Source: Mikania micrantha (lineage: Eukaryota > Streptophyta > Magnoliopsida > Asterales > Asteraceae). Taken from it: a stretch of 64,000 nt of DNA. Under the pieces are notes generated by a model. The model ran no database searches and was not told where the DNA came from. It worked only from the letters and a program-made list of their open reading frames with translations. The position numbers and the translations under genes were made by a program. The stretch spans positions 37,515,445-37,579,444 of the forward strand of contig CM018690.1 in NCBI GenBank assembly GCA_009363875.1, in the 5' to 3' direction. Positions 10,864 to 22,554 of this stretch are shown piece by piece. The number at the start of each line of letters is the position of its first letter. Within the stretch, counting starts at the first letter, position 1.

Positions 10864-13800
10864 ATGGCTGAGAGAAACGTTCACATGACTGTTGCTGAGC
10901 TCAACGAGCTAATTAACAACAGAGTCGCAGAGGCTATTGCACAGTATGCTCAGACACATAACACAGGACCACATGGTCCAGCTGGGGGATTAGTTAATCC
11001 ACAAGTCTGCACGTTCAAGATGTTTTTGGACTGCAAACCACACAATTTCAAAGGGTCGGAGGGGGCCATTGGACTCCTTCGGTGGATTGAAAAGGCTGAG
11101 TCGGTATTTGAAATGTGCAACTGCCCCAACGAGAGCAAGGTAAAGTTTGCAACGGGAACATTGGAGGGTCCAGCATTAACCTGGTGGAACTCGAATGTTC
11201 AGACTCTGGGATTGGGTGAGGCAAATGCCTTAACATGGGATGATTTCAAAACTTTACTGCGAGAGGAGTACTGTCCTCGCAGTGAAATGCAGAAGTTGGA
11301 AGAAGAATATTGGCACCTCAAGATGGAGGGGTCAAACATTGAAGAGTACACAACCAGGTCACACGAGTTGGCCAGACTGCTACCACACATGGCTACTCCA
11401 GCCAGTAAGTGGATTGAAAGGTACATTGGAGGACTAGTGCCTCAGATTCAGGGGTTGGTTACTTCAGCAAATCCCACCACTATCCAACAAGCTGTTCGTC
11501 TAGCGCATCAGCTTACTGATCAGGCAGTGTTGCAGGGGACTCTGCCCAAACGAACATCTGCTACCAAGGTGGGAGACCATAAGAGAAAGTGGGAGAGTAA
11601 CAACATCAAGGGTAACAACCAACAATCATACCAGCAAAACCGGAAACAAGACTCAAACAAGTCTTATCATGGTTCAAGCAATGGTCAGCAATCATCATCG
11701 TCGGGGGGTTATATTGGCAAGCACCCCAAGTGCAACAAGTGTGGTTACCATCATGCAGGTAACCAATGTGAAAGAGCTAAGTGCCAGAGGTGTGGCAAGA
11801 TTGGGCATGCGGCTAAAGATTGTCGCGGAGAGCTGCAGAACAACCATAACAACCAGAATAACAGTCAGAACAACGCGCAGAAGGGTTGTTTTGAGTGCGG
11901 CAAGATGGGGCATTTTAAGAAAGATTGCCCACAGCTCAAGAAAGGCGGGGACAATAATGCCAATGGTAATGGAAATGGCAACGGTAATGGAAATGGCACC
12001 AACAACAACAACAACAATAACAACAACAACAACAACAATGGTGCTAGAGGCAGGGCGTTTGTGATAGGAGGACGTCAAGCGCGGGAGGATCCCAACATTG
12101 TTACGGGTACGTTCCTCTTAAATAATCACTATGCCTCTATGTTATTTGACACTGGTGCCGACCGGAGTTTTGTATCTAGTTCACTTGCTAAGTTGCTAAA
12201 TGTTAGTCCCACTGCTTTAGATAGTCCCTACACTGTGGAATTAGCTGATGGTAAGTTGATTGTAGTAGAAAACATTTTTAAGGGATGTATCCTTGATTTG
12301 ATGGGTCAAACATTAGAGATTGATCTGATGCCTATTGCCTTAGGCAGTTTTGATGTAGTGATTGGCATGGACTGGTTGTCCAAGAACCAGGCTGAGATCA
12401 TATGCCATGAAAAGATTGTTCGCATACCTCTTCCGCAGGGAGAGACATTATATGTACATGGTGAGAAGAGCAGTACGCCACTGCGTCTCATATCTTGTAT
12501 GAAAGCACACAAATGTCTGCGGAAAGGTCATACGGCAGTTATAGCACTTATAACTGAAAAGCCGGTAGCTGAGAAGAAGCTTGAAGATATACCTGTAGTT
12601 TGTGAGTTTCCGGAGGTATTTCCAGAAGACTTGCCGGGATTACCGCCTATCAGACAGGTGGAATTCCGAATCGACCTTACACCAGATGCAGCACCGATAG
12701 CTAGGGCACCTTACCGATTTGCACCGTCAGAAATGCAAGAGTTATCCACGCAATTGCAAGAGTTGTTGGATAAGGGTTTCATACGACCTAGTTTTTCACC
12801 ATGGGGAGCTCCAGTTTTGTTTGTAAAGAAGAAGGACGGGACTTTCCGTATGTGTATCGATTACCGGGAACTGAATAAGGTTACTATCAAGAACCGATAT
12901 CCGTTACCCAGAATCGACGATCTGTTCGATCAGTTGCAAGGTTCGAGTTACTACTCGAAGATTGATCTCAGGTCGGGTTATCATCAACTAAGAGTCCAGG
13001 AGGAGGATATTCCGAAGACAGCATTCAGGACGCGCTATGGCCATTATGAGTTCTTGGTCATGCCATTTGGGTTGACAAACGCTCCAGCTGTATTCATGGA
13101 TCTCATGAATCGTGTTTGTAAACCTTATCTAGATAAGTTTGTCATTGTTTTCATCGATGACATTCTCATCTATTCACAGTCTGAGGAGGAACACGCTGAA
13201 CATCTTCGACTATTATTGGAATTATTGAAACAGGAACAACTGTACGCTAAGTTCTCGAAATGTGATTTCTGGATGCGAGAAGTACAATTTCTGGGTCATA
13301 TAGTTAATGAAAAGGGTATACATGTTGATCCAGCGAAGATTGAAGCGATTAAGAATTGGGAAGCGCCAAAGACTCCTACCGAGGTACGACAATTCCTTGG
13401 TTTGGCGGGTTATTATCGACGATTCATTGAAGGTTTCTCAAAGATCGCTCAACCACTTACAGCTCTTACGCATAAGGGGACAAAGTATAACTGGACGGGT
13501 AAACAGGAAGTTGCATTCCAATTATTGAAACAGAAGCTTTGCAGCGCACCGATTCTGTCCTTACCGGAAGGGACGGAAGACTTTGTGGTGTATTGTGATG
13601 CATCTACACAGGGTTTGGGATGTGTGTTGATGCAATGGGATAAAGTGATTGCTTATGCTTCCAGACAACTACGAACACATGAAAAGAACTACACTACTCA
13701 TGACTTGGAGTTAGGAGCAGTGGTTTTTGCTTTGAAGATTTGGAGGCATTACTTGTATGGAACTAAGTGTACTATTTACACTGATCATAAGAGTTTGCAA

Positions 13801-15441
13801 CACATCTTTGATCAGAAGGAGCTTAATATGAGGCAACGACGATGGGTTGAGTTGTTGAACGATTATGAGTGTGCGATTAAGTATCACCCGGGAAAGGCTA
13901 ATGTCGTAGCCGATGCTTTGAGCAGAAAAGATACAACGGGAACAAGACGGGTTCGCGCACTTATGATGACAATACATACTGACTTACCTGATAAGGTACG
14001 CAGTGCTCAGATAGAGGCTTTGAAAACGGAAAACTTGGTGCAGGAATCTTTACGGGGAATGGAAGAACAGTTGGATACGAATGCTGATGGAATTCGTTAT
14101 TTCATAAATCGAATGTGGATACCTTTGTATGGAGGTTTAAGGGAACTCGTGATGGACGAAGCGCACAAGTCCAGATATTCAGTCCATCCGGGATCAGACA
14201 AGATGTACCATGACTTGAAGGCACTGTATTGGTGGCCTCACATGAAAGCGGATATTGCAAAGTACGTTAGCAAATGTTTGACTTGTTCGAAAGTCAAAGT
14301 TGAATATCAGAAGCCATCTGGTTTACTGCAACAACCAGAGATACCGATGTGGAAGTGGGAACAGATTTCGATGGATTTCATTACTAAGTTACCCCGTACA
14401 CCGAGTGGTTGTGATACGATATGGGTAATTGTCGATCGATTAACGAAATCTGCACATTTCTTAGCAATTAAGGAAACTGATAAGATGGAGAAACTGACTC
14501 GCATTTACATCAAGGAAGTAGTAGCACGGCATGGTGTGTCAATCTCTATCATATCAGATCGGGATGCCCGGTTTACTTCCAATTTTTGGAAATCTCTTCA
14601 TAAGTCATTGGGGACTCGCTTGGATATGAGTACCGCTTATCATCCACAAACCGACGGTCAAAGTGAACGAACGATTCAAACGCTCGAGGATATGTTACGA
14701 GCTTGTGTAATTGACTTTGGTGATAGCTGGGAGAATCATTTACCGTTGGTGGAATTCTCTTACAACAATAGTTATCATACAAGCATTCAAGTAGCACCGT
14801 TTGAAGCTTTGTATGGTCGCAAATGTCGTTCACCAGTTTGTTGGGCTGAAATTGGTGACAGTCAGATAACAGGTCCTGAACTGGTGCACGAGACGACAGA
14901 GAAAATAGTTCAAATCCGGAACCGTATGGCAGCGGCTCGGGATCGACAGAAGAGTTATGCAGACAAACGTCGTAAGCCGTTGGAATTTCAAGTAGGAGAT
15001 CGAGTTCTTCTAAAGGTATCACCTTGGAAAGGTGTGATACGATTCGGCAAGCGCGGGAAGCTTAGTCCACGTTACGTAGGACCTTTTGAGATTCTGAAAA
15101 GGATTGGTCCGGTTGCGTACCAACTCAAACTACCGGATGAACTCAGTGGAGTTCATGATGTTTTTCACATATCGAACTTAAAGAAATGTCTTTCTGACGA
15201 GACATTGATTGTACCGTTGGAAGAAATACAAGTAGATGAACAGTTACGATTCATTGAAGAACCGGCAGAAATCATGGATCGAGAGGTCAAACAACTGAAG
15301 CAAAGCAAGATTCCAATAGTCAAAGTCCGATGGAATTCAAGACGTGGTCCTGAATTCACATGGGAACGGGAAGATCAAATGATGAAGAAATATCCTCATT
15401 TATTCAAGACAGCTACTGATAACACTGAGAGCGCACGTTAA
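10864..15441 (+). CDS. Gag-Pol polyprotein of Tekay-type chromovirus
   Basis: A 1525-residue polyprotein in one uninterrupted frame. An in-frame ATG at 10774 would add 30 hydrophobic residues unlike any gag, so I start at MAERN. Gag capsid region ~40-230. Three knuckle-like cysteine clusters start at C290, C307 and C342; the last two are true CX2CX4HX4C. A poly-Asn/Gly linker follows. Aspartic protease DTGA is at 429. Reverse transcriptase has FIDD at 763-766. RNase H has YCDAS near 910. Integrase has an HHCC finger near 1108-1141 and catalytic D1171, D1232 and E1268 (D-x35-E). A GPF-like module is followed by a C-terminal chromodomain about 1467-1515, which in this lineage binds chromatin and steers integration. 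No stop or frameshift is seen, so an active enzyme is plausible. Translation in a single frame implies no gag-pol frameshift. Confidence 0.95.
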   Translation: MAERNVHMTVAELNELINNRVAEAIAQYAQTHNTGPHGPAGGLVNPQVCTFKMFLDCKPHNFKGSEGAIGLLRWIEKAESVFEMCNCPNESKVKFATGTLEGPALTWWNSNVQTLGLGEANALTWDDFKTLLREEYCPRSEMQKLEEEYWHLKMEGSNIEEYTTRSHELARLLPHMATPASKWIERYIGGLVPQIQGLVTSANPTTIQQAVRLAHQLTDQAVLQGTLPKRTSATKVGDHKRKWESNNIKGNNQQSYQQNRKQDSNKSYHGSSNGQQSSSSGGYIGKHPKCNKCGYHHAGNQCERAKCQRCGKIGHAAKDCRGELQNNHNNQNNSQNNAQKGCFECGKMGHFKKDCPQLKKGGDNNANGNGNGNGNGNGTNNNNNNNNNNNNNGARGRAFVIGGRQAREDPNIVTGTFLLNNHYASMLFDTGADRSFVSSSLAKLLNVSPTALDSPYTVELADGKLIVVENIFKGCILDLMGQTLEIDLMPIALGSFDVVIGMDWLSKNQAEIICHEKIVRIPLPQGETLYVHGEKSSTPLRLISCMKAHKCLRKGHTAVIALITEKPVAEKKLEDIPVVCEFPEVFPEDLPGLPPIRQVEFRIDLTPDAAPIARAPYRFAPSEMQELSTQLQELLDKGFIRPSFSPWGAPVLFVKKKDGTFRMCIDYRELNKVTIKNRYPLPRIDDLFDQLQGSSYYSKIDLRSGYHQLRVQEEDIPKTAFRTRYGHYEFLVMPFGLTNAPAVFMDLMNRVCKPYLDKFVIVFIDDILIYSQSEEEHAEHLRLLLELLKQEQLYAKFSKCDFWMREVQFLGHIVNEKGIHVDPAKIEAIKNWEAPKTPTEVRQFLGLAGYYRRFIEGFSKIAQPLTALTHKGTKYNWTGKQEVAFQLLKQKLCSAPILSLPEGTEDFVVYCDASTQGLGCVLMQWDKVIAYASRQLRTHEKNYTTHDLELGAVVFALKIWRHYLYGTKCTIYTDHKSLQHIFDQKELNMRQRRWVELLNDYECAIKYHPGKANVVADALSRKDTTGTRRVRALMMTIHTDLPDKVRSAQIEALKTENLVQESLRGMEEQLDTNADGIRYFINRMWIPLYGGLRELVMDEAHKSRYSVHPGSDKMYHDLKALYWWPHMKADIAKYVSKCLTCSKVKVEYQKPSGLLQQPEIPMWKWEQISMDFITKLPRTPSGCDTIWVIVDRLTKSAHFLAIKETDKMEKLTRIYIKEVVARHGVSISIISDRDARFTSNFWKSLHKSLGTRLDMSTAYHPQTDGQSERTIQTLEDMLRACVIDFGDSWENHLPLVEFSYNNSYHTSIQVAPFEALYGRKCRSPVCWAEIGDSQITGPELVHETTEKIVQIRNRMAAARDRQKSYADKRRKPLEFQVGDRVLLKVSPWKGVIRFGKRGKLSPRYVGPFEILKRIGPVAYQLKLPDELSGVHDVFHISNLKKCLSDETLIVPLEEIQVDEQLRFIEEPAEIMDREVKQLKQSKIPIVKVRWNSRRGPEFTWEREDQMMKKYPHLFKTATDNTESAR

Positions 15442-16002
15442 ATTTCGGGACGAAATTTCCTTCAACAAGGGGATGACGTGATGCTTTCACACATCAACAC
15501 TGCAAATTTCAAACTGTAAGCACAAACATTTTATTTATTCAATTGATTTTGTTACAAACATTTGTGCTACATTACATTCTATATATTTTATGTGCTACAT
15601 TTCATATGTTACATGTTATGGTAGTACATACACGATTAGTTATATACACTTTGCTATGTGCGGGGTTGCATAGTACATTAGTTATATACACTTTGCTATG
15701 TGCGGGGTTGCATAGTACAAACAGTTATAGAGGCTCACTATGTGTGAGGCTACACAACACAGTATGATCAACACAAACAGTCACAGTTAGGTGAACTAAC
15801 TAGTGTACACGCAAACAGTCACATTGAACGATCACAATTGAGTGGTGATGTTGCAAGCATTAGACTTTGTGTGTGAGTACACACAAGCACACAGAATGAT
15901 CAAATCACACTAACACGTACGATTTAAACTCGTAAGTAGTTTCCTAACTACTCTTAACACTTACTAATTTTCGGGACGAAAATTCCTTCAACAAGGGGAT
16001 GA
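15442..16002 (+). other. Non-coding 3' segment with duplicated purine-tract region
   Basis: The segment between the pol stop and the 3' LTR. The block CGGGACGAAA...CTTCAACAAGGGGATGA occurs twice, at about 15441-15476 just after the stop and at about 15966-16002 just before the LTR. Each includes the near-palindrome ATTTCGGGACGAAAT. Between them lie a perfect 42-bp tandem duplication (15636-15677 and 15678-15719) and shorter CACAxxAGTC-type repeats. No ORF of note. Confidence 0.75.
15993..16002 (+). promoter_or_regulatory. Polypurine tract
   Basis: AAGGGGATGA directly abuts the TG of the 3' LTR, the position where plus-strand DNA synthesis is primed. An almost identical AAGGGGATGA occurs at about 15467-15476. 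Confidence 0.8.
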
Positions 16003-18859
16003 TGTGACAATCCGACTTTTTACACTAACCTTGTTAACGGGAGATGGTGATATCACAGGCTCAACAGAAATAATGTGGGCCCAACAGGACAAATGTAGGC
16101 CCTATAAGGCCAGTGTAGGCCCAATAAGACCAATGAAGGCCCAACAAGCCAACAAGGCTAATGAAGGCCCAGTAAAGCCAAAGAAGACCCAGTGAGGTCA
16201 AGGAAGACCCAACAAGATTAATTAGGCCCAATGAAGTTTATGTAGGCCCAATAGAGTCACAGTAAGCCAATAAGGCCCAATAAGGCTCAGGGAGGCCCAA
16301 TGAAATCTAGGAAGGCCCAGTAAGATTAAGATAGGCCCAATAAGTTTAAATTAGGCTTAATGGTATTTTGTGAGGCCCAATTAGTTTAATTTAACCCAAC
16401 AATGATTTAAGTGACCAATTAGTGACGATTTGGATTTTGGTTCAACTTTGTTAATCGAATTGTTATGCAATTGAGCTAAACCATATCTAAAGGATTTGGT
16501 TTTGTAGAAATCAGTCTCAATTTGTTCTAATTGCAAAATTAAGACTTTTAATTAATTTAAAAGTCCAATTTTGACTTTAAAAGTCAAAATTCGTTTAGAA
16601 AGCAATAAAGGAATTCGAAATTTAGTAAATTCGAAGTTGTAATTGCGAATTTATCATCCATAATCATTGTAATAATGATTATGAACCGTTTACATACGTT
16701 TTAACCCATTAGAATTCGAATTGAATGGAATTATGAGCATGAATGTTGTAACCGTCACATGGTTACATCAAAACCATGAAATTCGATTTCCATCCTCATA
16801 ATTGCACATTCCTACATCATAGTCGGCACAATCAGAAGATTTCCCACATAGCAATTCGAAGCAAGAAGACACGGAGGAGAGAAATTGACAGTGGGTCGGC
16901 CGAACACCAACACACAAAGTGAACTACATCGATTGGAGATCAAATCAGGTAAGAAATCATTCATCCACCTTCTAAAACAATCGACTAAGGTTATCCCTAA
17001 CTGTAATTCGTTTAACATCATCGAATTGATCAAGTTCTAGTAACTAGGGTTCATAGCAAAACGATTTTGGGGGTATTGATCTTAAAGAGGTTAACAATCA
17101 AATTAAATGATATAGAAAGCTTCATAAGTGATCGATCAAGGTGAATGATAGATTAATTTCATCAAAACAGTTCGGAATTGTGGATTTCGAATCTAGGGTT
17201 CTTAAAGGGAAACTGAATTGGGGGTTTCTTGTTTAACTGGACTGTTAATCAAATTAAACTATATAGGAAGTTTCAGAATGTTGCGATTAAACTAAATCCT
17301 AAGTTAATTTGATGTTACAATCGTGAATTAGAAGATTTTGGGTTGAATATGGATTCGGTTGAAAACCGAGCGTATTATGGGTCAATTGGAACTTATTGAT
17401 TAAGGTTTGATCGAATTGGAACCATCATTAGGTACGTTTAAGAGGCTAGAATCATAAGCTTGTGTTGATAAGGTCAATCGGGTTCGAAATAGGATCAATT
17501 GGATGGGTAAATGCTTCGGCTATAAGAACAATTAGGATTCAAACTGGAAATGGGGTTAAAACAATTAATTCCTGATTACTATCGCGATACCCTAGCGGGC
17601 TTGACTGGTTAGATGCGTGTGTGTTGGAGTTGAGGGTCGCGGGTTCGAGTCCCGGCCCAACCATTTTTGGATTTTAATACTATTTTAGTATTTTGAGCAT
17701 AACTTATTCGTTTCAAGTCCGATTCGATCCGTTCAAGTTGCGTTGGAACCGTAACGAGAATACGAACGTATTAGGATGATAAAATTCATATTTTAATATG
17801 AAAACGAAATCGCGTATAATTACGATTAATTGAATAAAATCAAATATGATTTTATTTAATCGATTTCAATGGCACGCGTACTTCCGTATGCACAATTCTC
17901 ACACTCTAACATACGTATGTTGATACGTATGTGATTTCAAGCACAAAACGACAATCCGAATAACTTTAGGTTATTGTTTAAATCACAGATTTTTCGTAGA
18001 GGATTTCTACGCAAGTTCACACTATTTGATCATTCTGCTATTATCAAAGGTGCGTACACGGCCCCTTTCTTATTTTAAACTGTTTTGGGGGAGAAAACAT
18101 GTGCAACAAACTGTTTTTAGATACAAATCACTTGCATGAGTTAGCTGTTTACATTATGTGACAACATATCAACTTGAAAGTCCTTACACACCTCGAACCG
18201 TTTAGTTTGCTGTAATGCAAAGCGTGGTAGTTGGAAATAGATCTATTAGGTTTGACAAACCTCACCTGGTAGATGGGATCTACGCAGGTGTTTGACTGAC
18301 CAAACACAATTTTACTATTGTTGTGATAGACAATAGTGGCAAGGCGAAAACATGCTATAGCATGGCAATCCGTCAGCTTCGGTGTCGAACACGTATGTAA
18401 ATAGTTTATATGACTAGCTATCATGACTGTGCATGTGTGATTATGTTATCTACAATCTTGTTATTCAAACTGCTGTTTTGAACATTATGATTGATTAAAA
18501 CCTGTGTTATGCACCAACCTTTGTGTTGACTTGATTTGCATGTTTTCTCAGGACGCTAAGGCGCGCGTTAAAGCTGGCATGGACTAGGAAGATAGAGTCT
18601 CATGCATTATAAACACTTTGAATTTGAATTTGAACATTTGAATATTTAAGTACTTTGGTTTGTAATGTTTACTTTACAACTGTTTATGGTTTTTAAACGC
18701 TTCCGCAACTTTTTGTAAACTCTGAATGTTATGTTTTAAAGACCAACGTATGTTTTGAAATTCATATAGAGGTCTTCGCTATGTCTAATGATCTGAGATC
18801 CTGGTTTGTCATGCTCCCAAACGGTGTGATTCCGTTAGTTGAAATTTGGGGGTGTGACA
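16003..18859 (+). repeat. 3' LTR of Tekay element
   Basis: 2857 bp, aligned by eye with the 5' LTR. It lacks one AAGGCCCAAT unit of the 10-bp repeat near 16270-16285 and has one A-to-G change. It contains the second tRNA-like segment at 17592-17663. Confidence 0.95.
17592..17663 (+). repeat. tRNA-like segment inside 3' LTR
   Basis: Identical by eye to the segment at 8547-8618, with B box GGTTCGAGTCC. Confidence 0.6.
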
Positions 18860-19216
18860 TTTTTTTCCTTTGATTTTTTAAATCAGCCTATTCTTTTATT
18901 TATATTCATCTTTTCAAAAAAAAAAACTTTTTATTTAACAAAATTTCATCAGTTTTTTGTTGTATAATTATAAATGTTTTATGTTTTGTTCAACTCATGT
19001 TTATCTCAATTACTCAAATAAATAGATATTTGAATTTATTAGAAAGTTTCAAATTTTAAATGACTTTTTCAATTTTTACGTTAACATTTCACAATCCAAA
19101 TACCCAAATGTGTATATGTATTTCCACTTTTACAGAAAAATAATTAATTTGATATTTTGATCAAATTTATTAAATTTTTTTATTCAATCTCAATAAAATT
19201 AACTGTATTTTCTTAG

Positions 19217-19606
19217 GTGTTGTCAGAACCGAATCAGACCGGCCGGCCAGACCGGGAACCGAGAGGTCGACCGGTACAAAAACATATGAACCACCCTTAA
19301 GGGAACCGGCTGGCTGAGTCAATTCATTGATCGGACCGGGAACCGGTTCACTCGTCGGACTGGATTTCAAGTTTTTTTAATTTGTTAATTAAATTCCAAA
19401 AAATTAAACACTAAAATCAAACCTTGTATTTTTTAAGATGACTATGTGTGTTTGAACATTAATTGTGTTTGTTTAAGTGTGTTTATAATTCTATATATTT
19501 TTTTTGGAAATTTTTATATATTTATAATGTTAACCGGTTCTTGAATCCGGACATACAGTAACCAGTAAGGCGTCCTGTTCGACTTACGATCCGGTTATGA
19601 AAACAT
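19217..19606. mobile_element. Decayed CCGG-rich MITE-like element
   Basis: The left end GTTGTCAGAACCGAATCAGACC and right end CCGGTTATGAAAACATTG are rough inverted repeats (AACCG...CGGTT). CCGG-rich ends surround an AT-rich core. A short piece of similar sequence (TTTTTAGAACCGACCGACCAG) occurs near 45011. No clean target duplication. Confidence 0.4.
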
Positions 19607-19725
19607 TGATTTTCTCAATTAACTTAATTCTATAACTTAACAAACAAAAATTTATCTTACATAATCATTTTACAGTTATTAAATCTTAATTATTAATTCG
19701 TATTATTTAATATAATTTTTGAATC

Positions 19726-19756
19726 AATCCGTGTAATACGCGGGTGACTAACCTAG
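19726..19756 (+). mobile_element. Helitron 3' terminus, plus strand
   Basis: Hairpin CCGTGTAATACGCGGG followed by CTAG (19753-19756) and T. Its body lies to the left, probably split by the Tekay insertion. Confidence 0.5.
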
Positions 19757-19774
19757 TGTAGTATATAATAATAA

Positions 19775-19999
19775 CTAGAAAAGTTACCCACGCACTGCAA
19801 CGAGTAGTATGATTAAGATTAGTATGTTGCAACATGGTGGTACGATTAAGATTCGTGTGTTTGCAGCGTGATGGTACGCTTAAAAGAAACATATAAGGTC
19901 ACGACTGATCAGTTATAAAGATTAAAACGTAGATAAACAACATTATTGTGCCTTATATGTTCCTTTCTTTGAATTTAAAATAAATACTAATAGGAAAAA
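19775..19999 (-). mobile_element. Helitron 3' part, minus strand, split by solo LTR
   Basis: CTAG at 19775-19778 preceded by A reads CTAG|T on minus, with a GC-type hairpin (CCCACGCACTGCAACGAG) next to it. The solo LTR at 20000 interrupts it after 225 bp. Where it resumes after 23117 is not clear. Confidence 0.45.
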
Positions 20000-21252
20000 T
20001 GTCACGCCCCCAAATTTCCACGGGTGGTGTCAGACCGCTGGGTGTGACGTGGCCTGGAATCAAAGCTCTCAGTCATATGGAACGACTCTATATGAGTTGT
20101 ACATACACGTAGTTTTGTAAGTAAATTCGAATTACATTAATAAAGCAACGGAATAAGTTAATTGTTTAGCAACAGAAAAGTAAATATGTTTTTCCACGGA
20201 AAATAAGTTGTTTAAAGACTAGATTGTTTTATAATGTATCAAAATAAAATGTTCAAAATACATGAAATGTAAGCCTAGATGCATGTAGACTCTTCCTCAA
20301 ATGTCCCAAGTGGATCCTAACTTGTGATGTTCAGTTACATAAAAAAATGTGAAAACATGTCAACATAAAGTTGGTGAGTTCACAGGTTTGAATAGTTAAA
20401 ACGGTACGAGATATATACTGGGTATGTTAAGTTGTGGATCTACGATCCCGAGTGTGTCAGTTCATCTTACCGAAACTAGACTGTTTGTTGCCTCCCCAGG
20501 TTATCGCGGAACCACGGCAATAGATCGATATTACACTCGTCGTGACCTCCAGTCACAGTTGTCGTCGAGTGGGGTTTGTCAGACCCAGTAGTACTATGTA
20601 ATAACGACTCGTTTGTTACACAACTAACGATAAAGGTATGTGAGGACCTTGTTGCAATATAGTTACACTCAAAAGTTGTTTTACAACATACCAGTCATAC
20701 ATCTAAAACAGTAGCATAGTATTATCACCCCAAAAGTTTAACAAAACATTTAACAAATAAAAGTGGGGCTGTAAACTCACCAGAGTTTAAAAGTATTGTT
20801 GTTGTGTAAGCGGCTGGTTGTTTTGTCTTTAGTGGTTACCTATATCACATAGGTGTTGTGAGTTCGTGTCCATGGTTATGTTTGTGCTCGTTTTCGTGTT
20901 GGTTTGACCAGACCTTGTTCGTGTCCAAACAACTCTAAGTTGTTGTGTTAGTCGTCTTGGCCGAGTTTGACCGTTTTGACCGTGTTTGACTTAACGACCT
21001 GTTGGTGGCTTGTTTAGTTTAAGTGATCGTTCAACATGCGTTTAGTGTTGTGTGATACGTGTAAACACATAAGTTATATTCGTGGGATAACTTACGATTT
21101 ATAGTAAGTTTCAATTCAAGAAAGTTTCTATTTTAAACAAGTTCATGTAAAATTTACTTTTCATTTATTCTAACATGCTTGATTATCCTACATGATCATG
21201 TTATCAAATAGCATTTAGTTACATGTTGTCAAATAAACATACTTTCCGTTAA

Positions 21253-21870
21253 AAAGTTTCTATTTATAGAAACTTAGTAACAAATACACATATTTTATCA
21301 AATCTAATAAATCAAATTCACCTAAAATCAATATCTTAGTTCCAAATAACCATTTAAGCATACTTATTACGACTAGAACATCATCACTCGTTGGTTTGTC
21401 ATAACAAAGTTACTATTTAGAGAAAGTTTACATATCTCATTATTCTAATCATCAATAATCCTTTCAAACATGGTCATAAGACTCTCAACATTATCATTAT
21501 AACTTAAACATGACCAAATCGACAGTTATGAACAAGTTCACTAGCCAAAGTTTCTATTGATAGAAACTTGTAACAAATATCCATATTTTAATCATTCTAT
21601 TAAATCAAAAACAAATAATGTTATCATATTAGATTCAAATATTCATTTTAAACATACTCTTCATACTCAAATCATCATCAAACATCGGTTTGTCATATTA
21701 AAGTTACTATTTATAGTAACATGTGTCAAATCACATTAAACATGATCTCTAAATAATCAATATGCCAAGAATCATCATTTTAATCATAAATTGTCATCTC
21801 TAAACACATGCATGTCCTTATTTCATCATTTATCAACATTTTGTAACATAAAAGTTACTAAAAGTAGCAA
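21253..21870. repeat. ~150-bp degenerate tandem repeat with palindrome in each unit
   Basis: An AAAGTTTCTATTTATAGAAAC-type palindrome (or its AAAGTTACTATTTATAG variant) starts at 21253, 21406, 21547, 21700 and 21851, giving spacings of 153, 141, 153 and 151. A relic occurs near 21120. Units also share TTGGTTTGTCATA. It lies inside the solo LTR. Confidence 0.65.
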
Positions 21871-22194
21871 TAATCTCAAACAATCATTTCTTGACTAAAA
21901 TAACTATAACAGACCTTGTGAAACATCCTAAATATTATCAATAATCATATTCTTACATTCAAAATCAACTAAAACACATTAGATCATACATGCATGTTAT
22001 TGAAAGTCATCGTTTTTGGTTAAAATCAACAATGACACAAGATAGCACCAAAATGACCATCATGTCATATCGACGTCAACATGGATTATCCCAAATCACA
22101 CAATAAATCATAACAACAATAAATCATATATCTAAATAGACCAAAATTCGTGCATGTGACATATAAGGTGTTGCATGTGTGTGCTACCCATTGC

Positions 22195-22212
22195 ATGTGT
22201 GTGTGTGTGTGT
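22195..22212. repeat. (GT)n microsatellite
   Basis: A run of about nine GT units within the solo LTR. Confidence 0.8.
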
Positions 22213-22554
22213 TAGTGTTGTTTGTGGAAAATGGTGCTAGATACTACCTCCAAGAACTTCTTTGGAGCTTGAATGTTGCTAGAACAGGCCAGGATAGCTT
22301 CAAGAAAGCCTGATGTTGCCTCAACAGCTGCTACAAGGAAGTGTTGGTGATGGTTGATGCTTCCTAACTACCCTTCAAGCTTCAATCTTCAATGGAGGCT
22401 TCTCAAGATGGTTGGTTATGGCTTCCAGAGGGTTGACAGAAGGTTTGCGGGTTTTGAAGACCGAGATATGGTGTGTGGGTTTGAGAGATTTGGTGTAGGG
22501 TGGCTTCTGAAATGATTAATATTGGTTTTATAAAGATTTTGCATGTTGGGCGGC

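Larger units (their letters stand above)
6948..18859 (+). mobile_element. Complete Tekay-type Ty3/gypsy chromovirus retrotransposon
   Basis: An 11.9-kb element bounded by TG...CA LTRs and a 5-bp target duplication TTTTT (6943-6947 and 18860-18864). Order: 5' LTR, tRNA-iMet primer site, acidic leader ORF, gag-pol with chromodomain, non-coding segment, polypurine tract, 3' LTR. The gag-pro-RT-RNaseH-integrase order marks Ty3/gypsy. The chromodomain after integrase, the iMet primer and the large LTRs fit the Tekay/Del lineage. By eye the LTRs differ by one substitution (A near 7312 against G) and one 10-bp unit. About 1 substitution in 2857 bp implies an age in the order of ten to twenty thousand years at ~1e-8 per site per year. 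All parts needed for autonomous movement appear present. Confidence 0.95.

Noticed and set aside
21253..21870. Regularly spaced palindromes considered as a CRISPR array
   Set aside because: Spacing of ~150 bp, diverged repeats and a plant LTR context exclude CRISPR.
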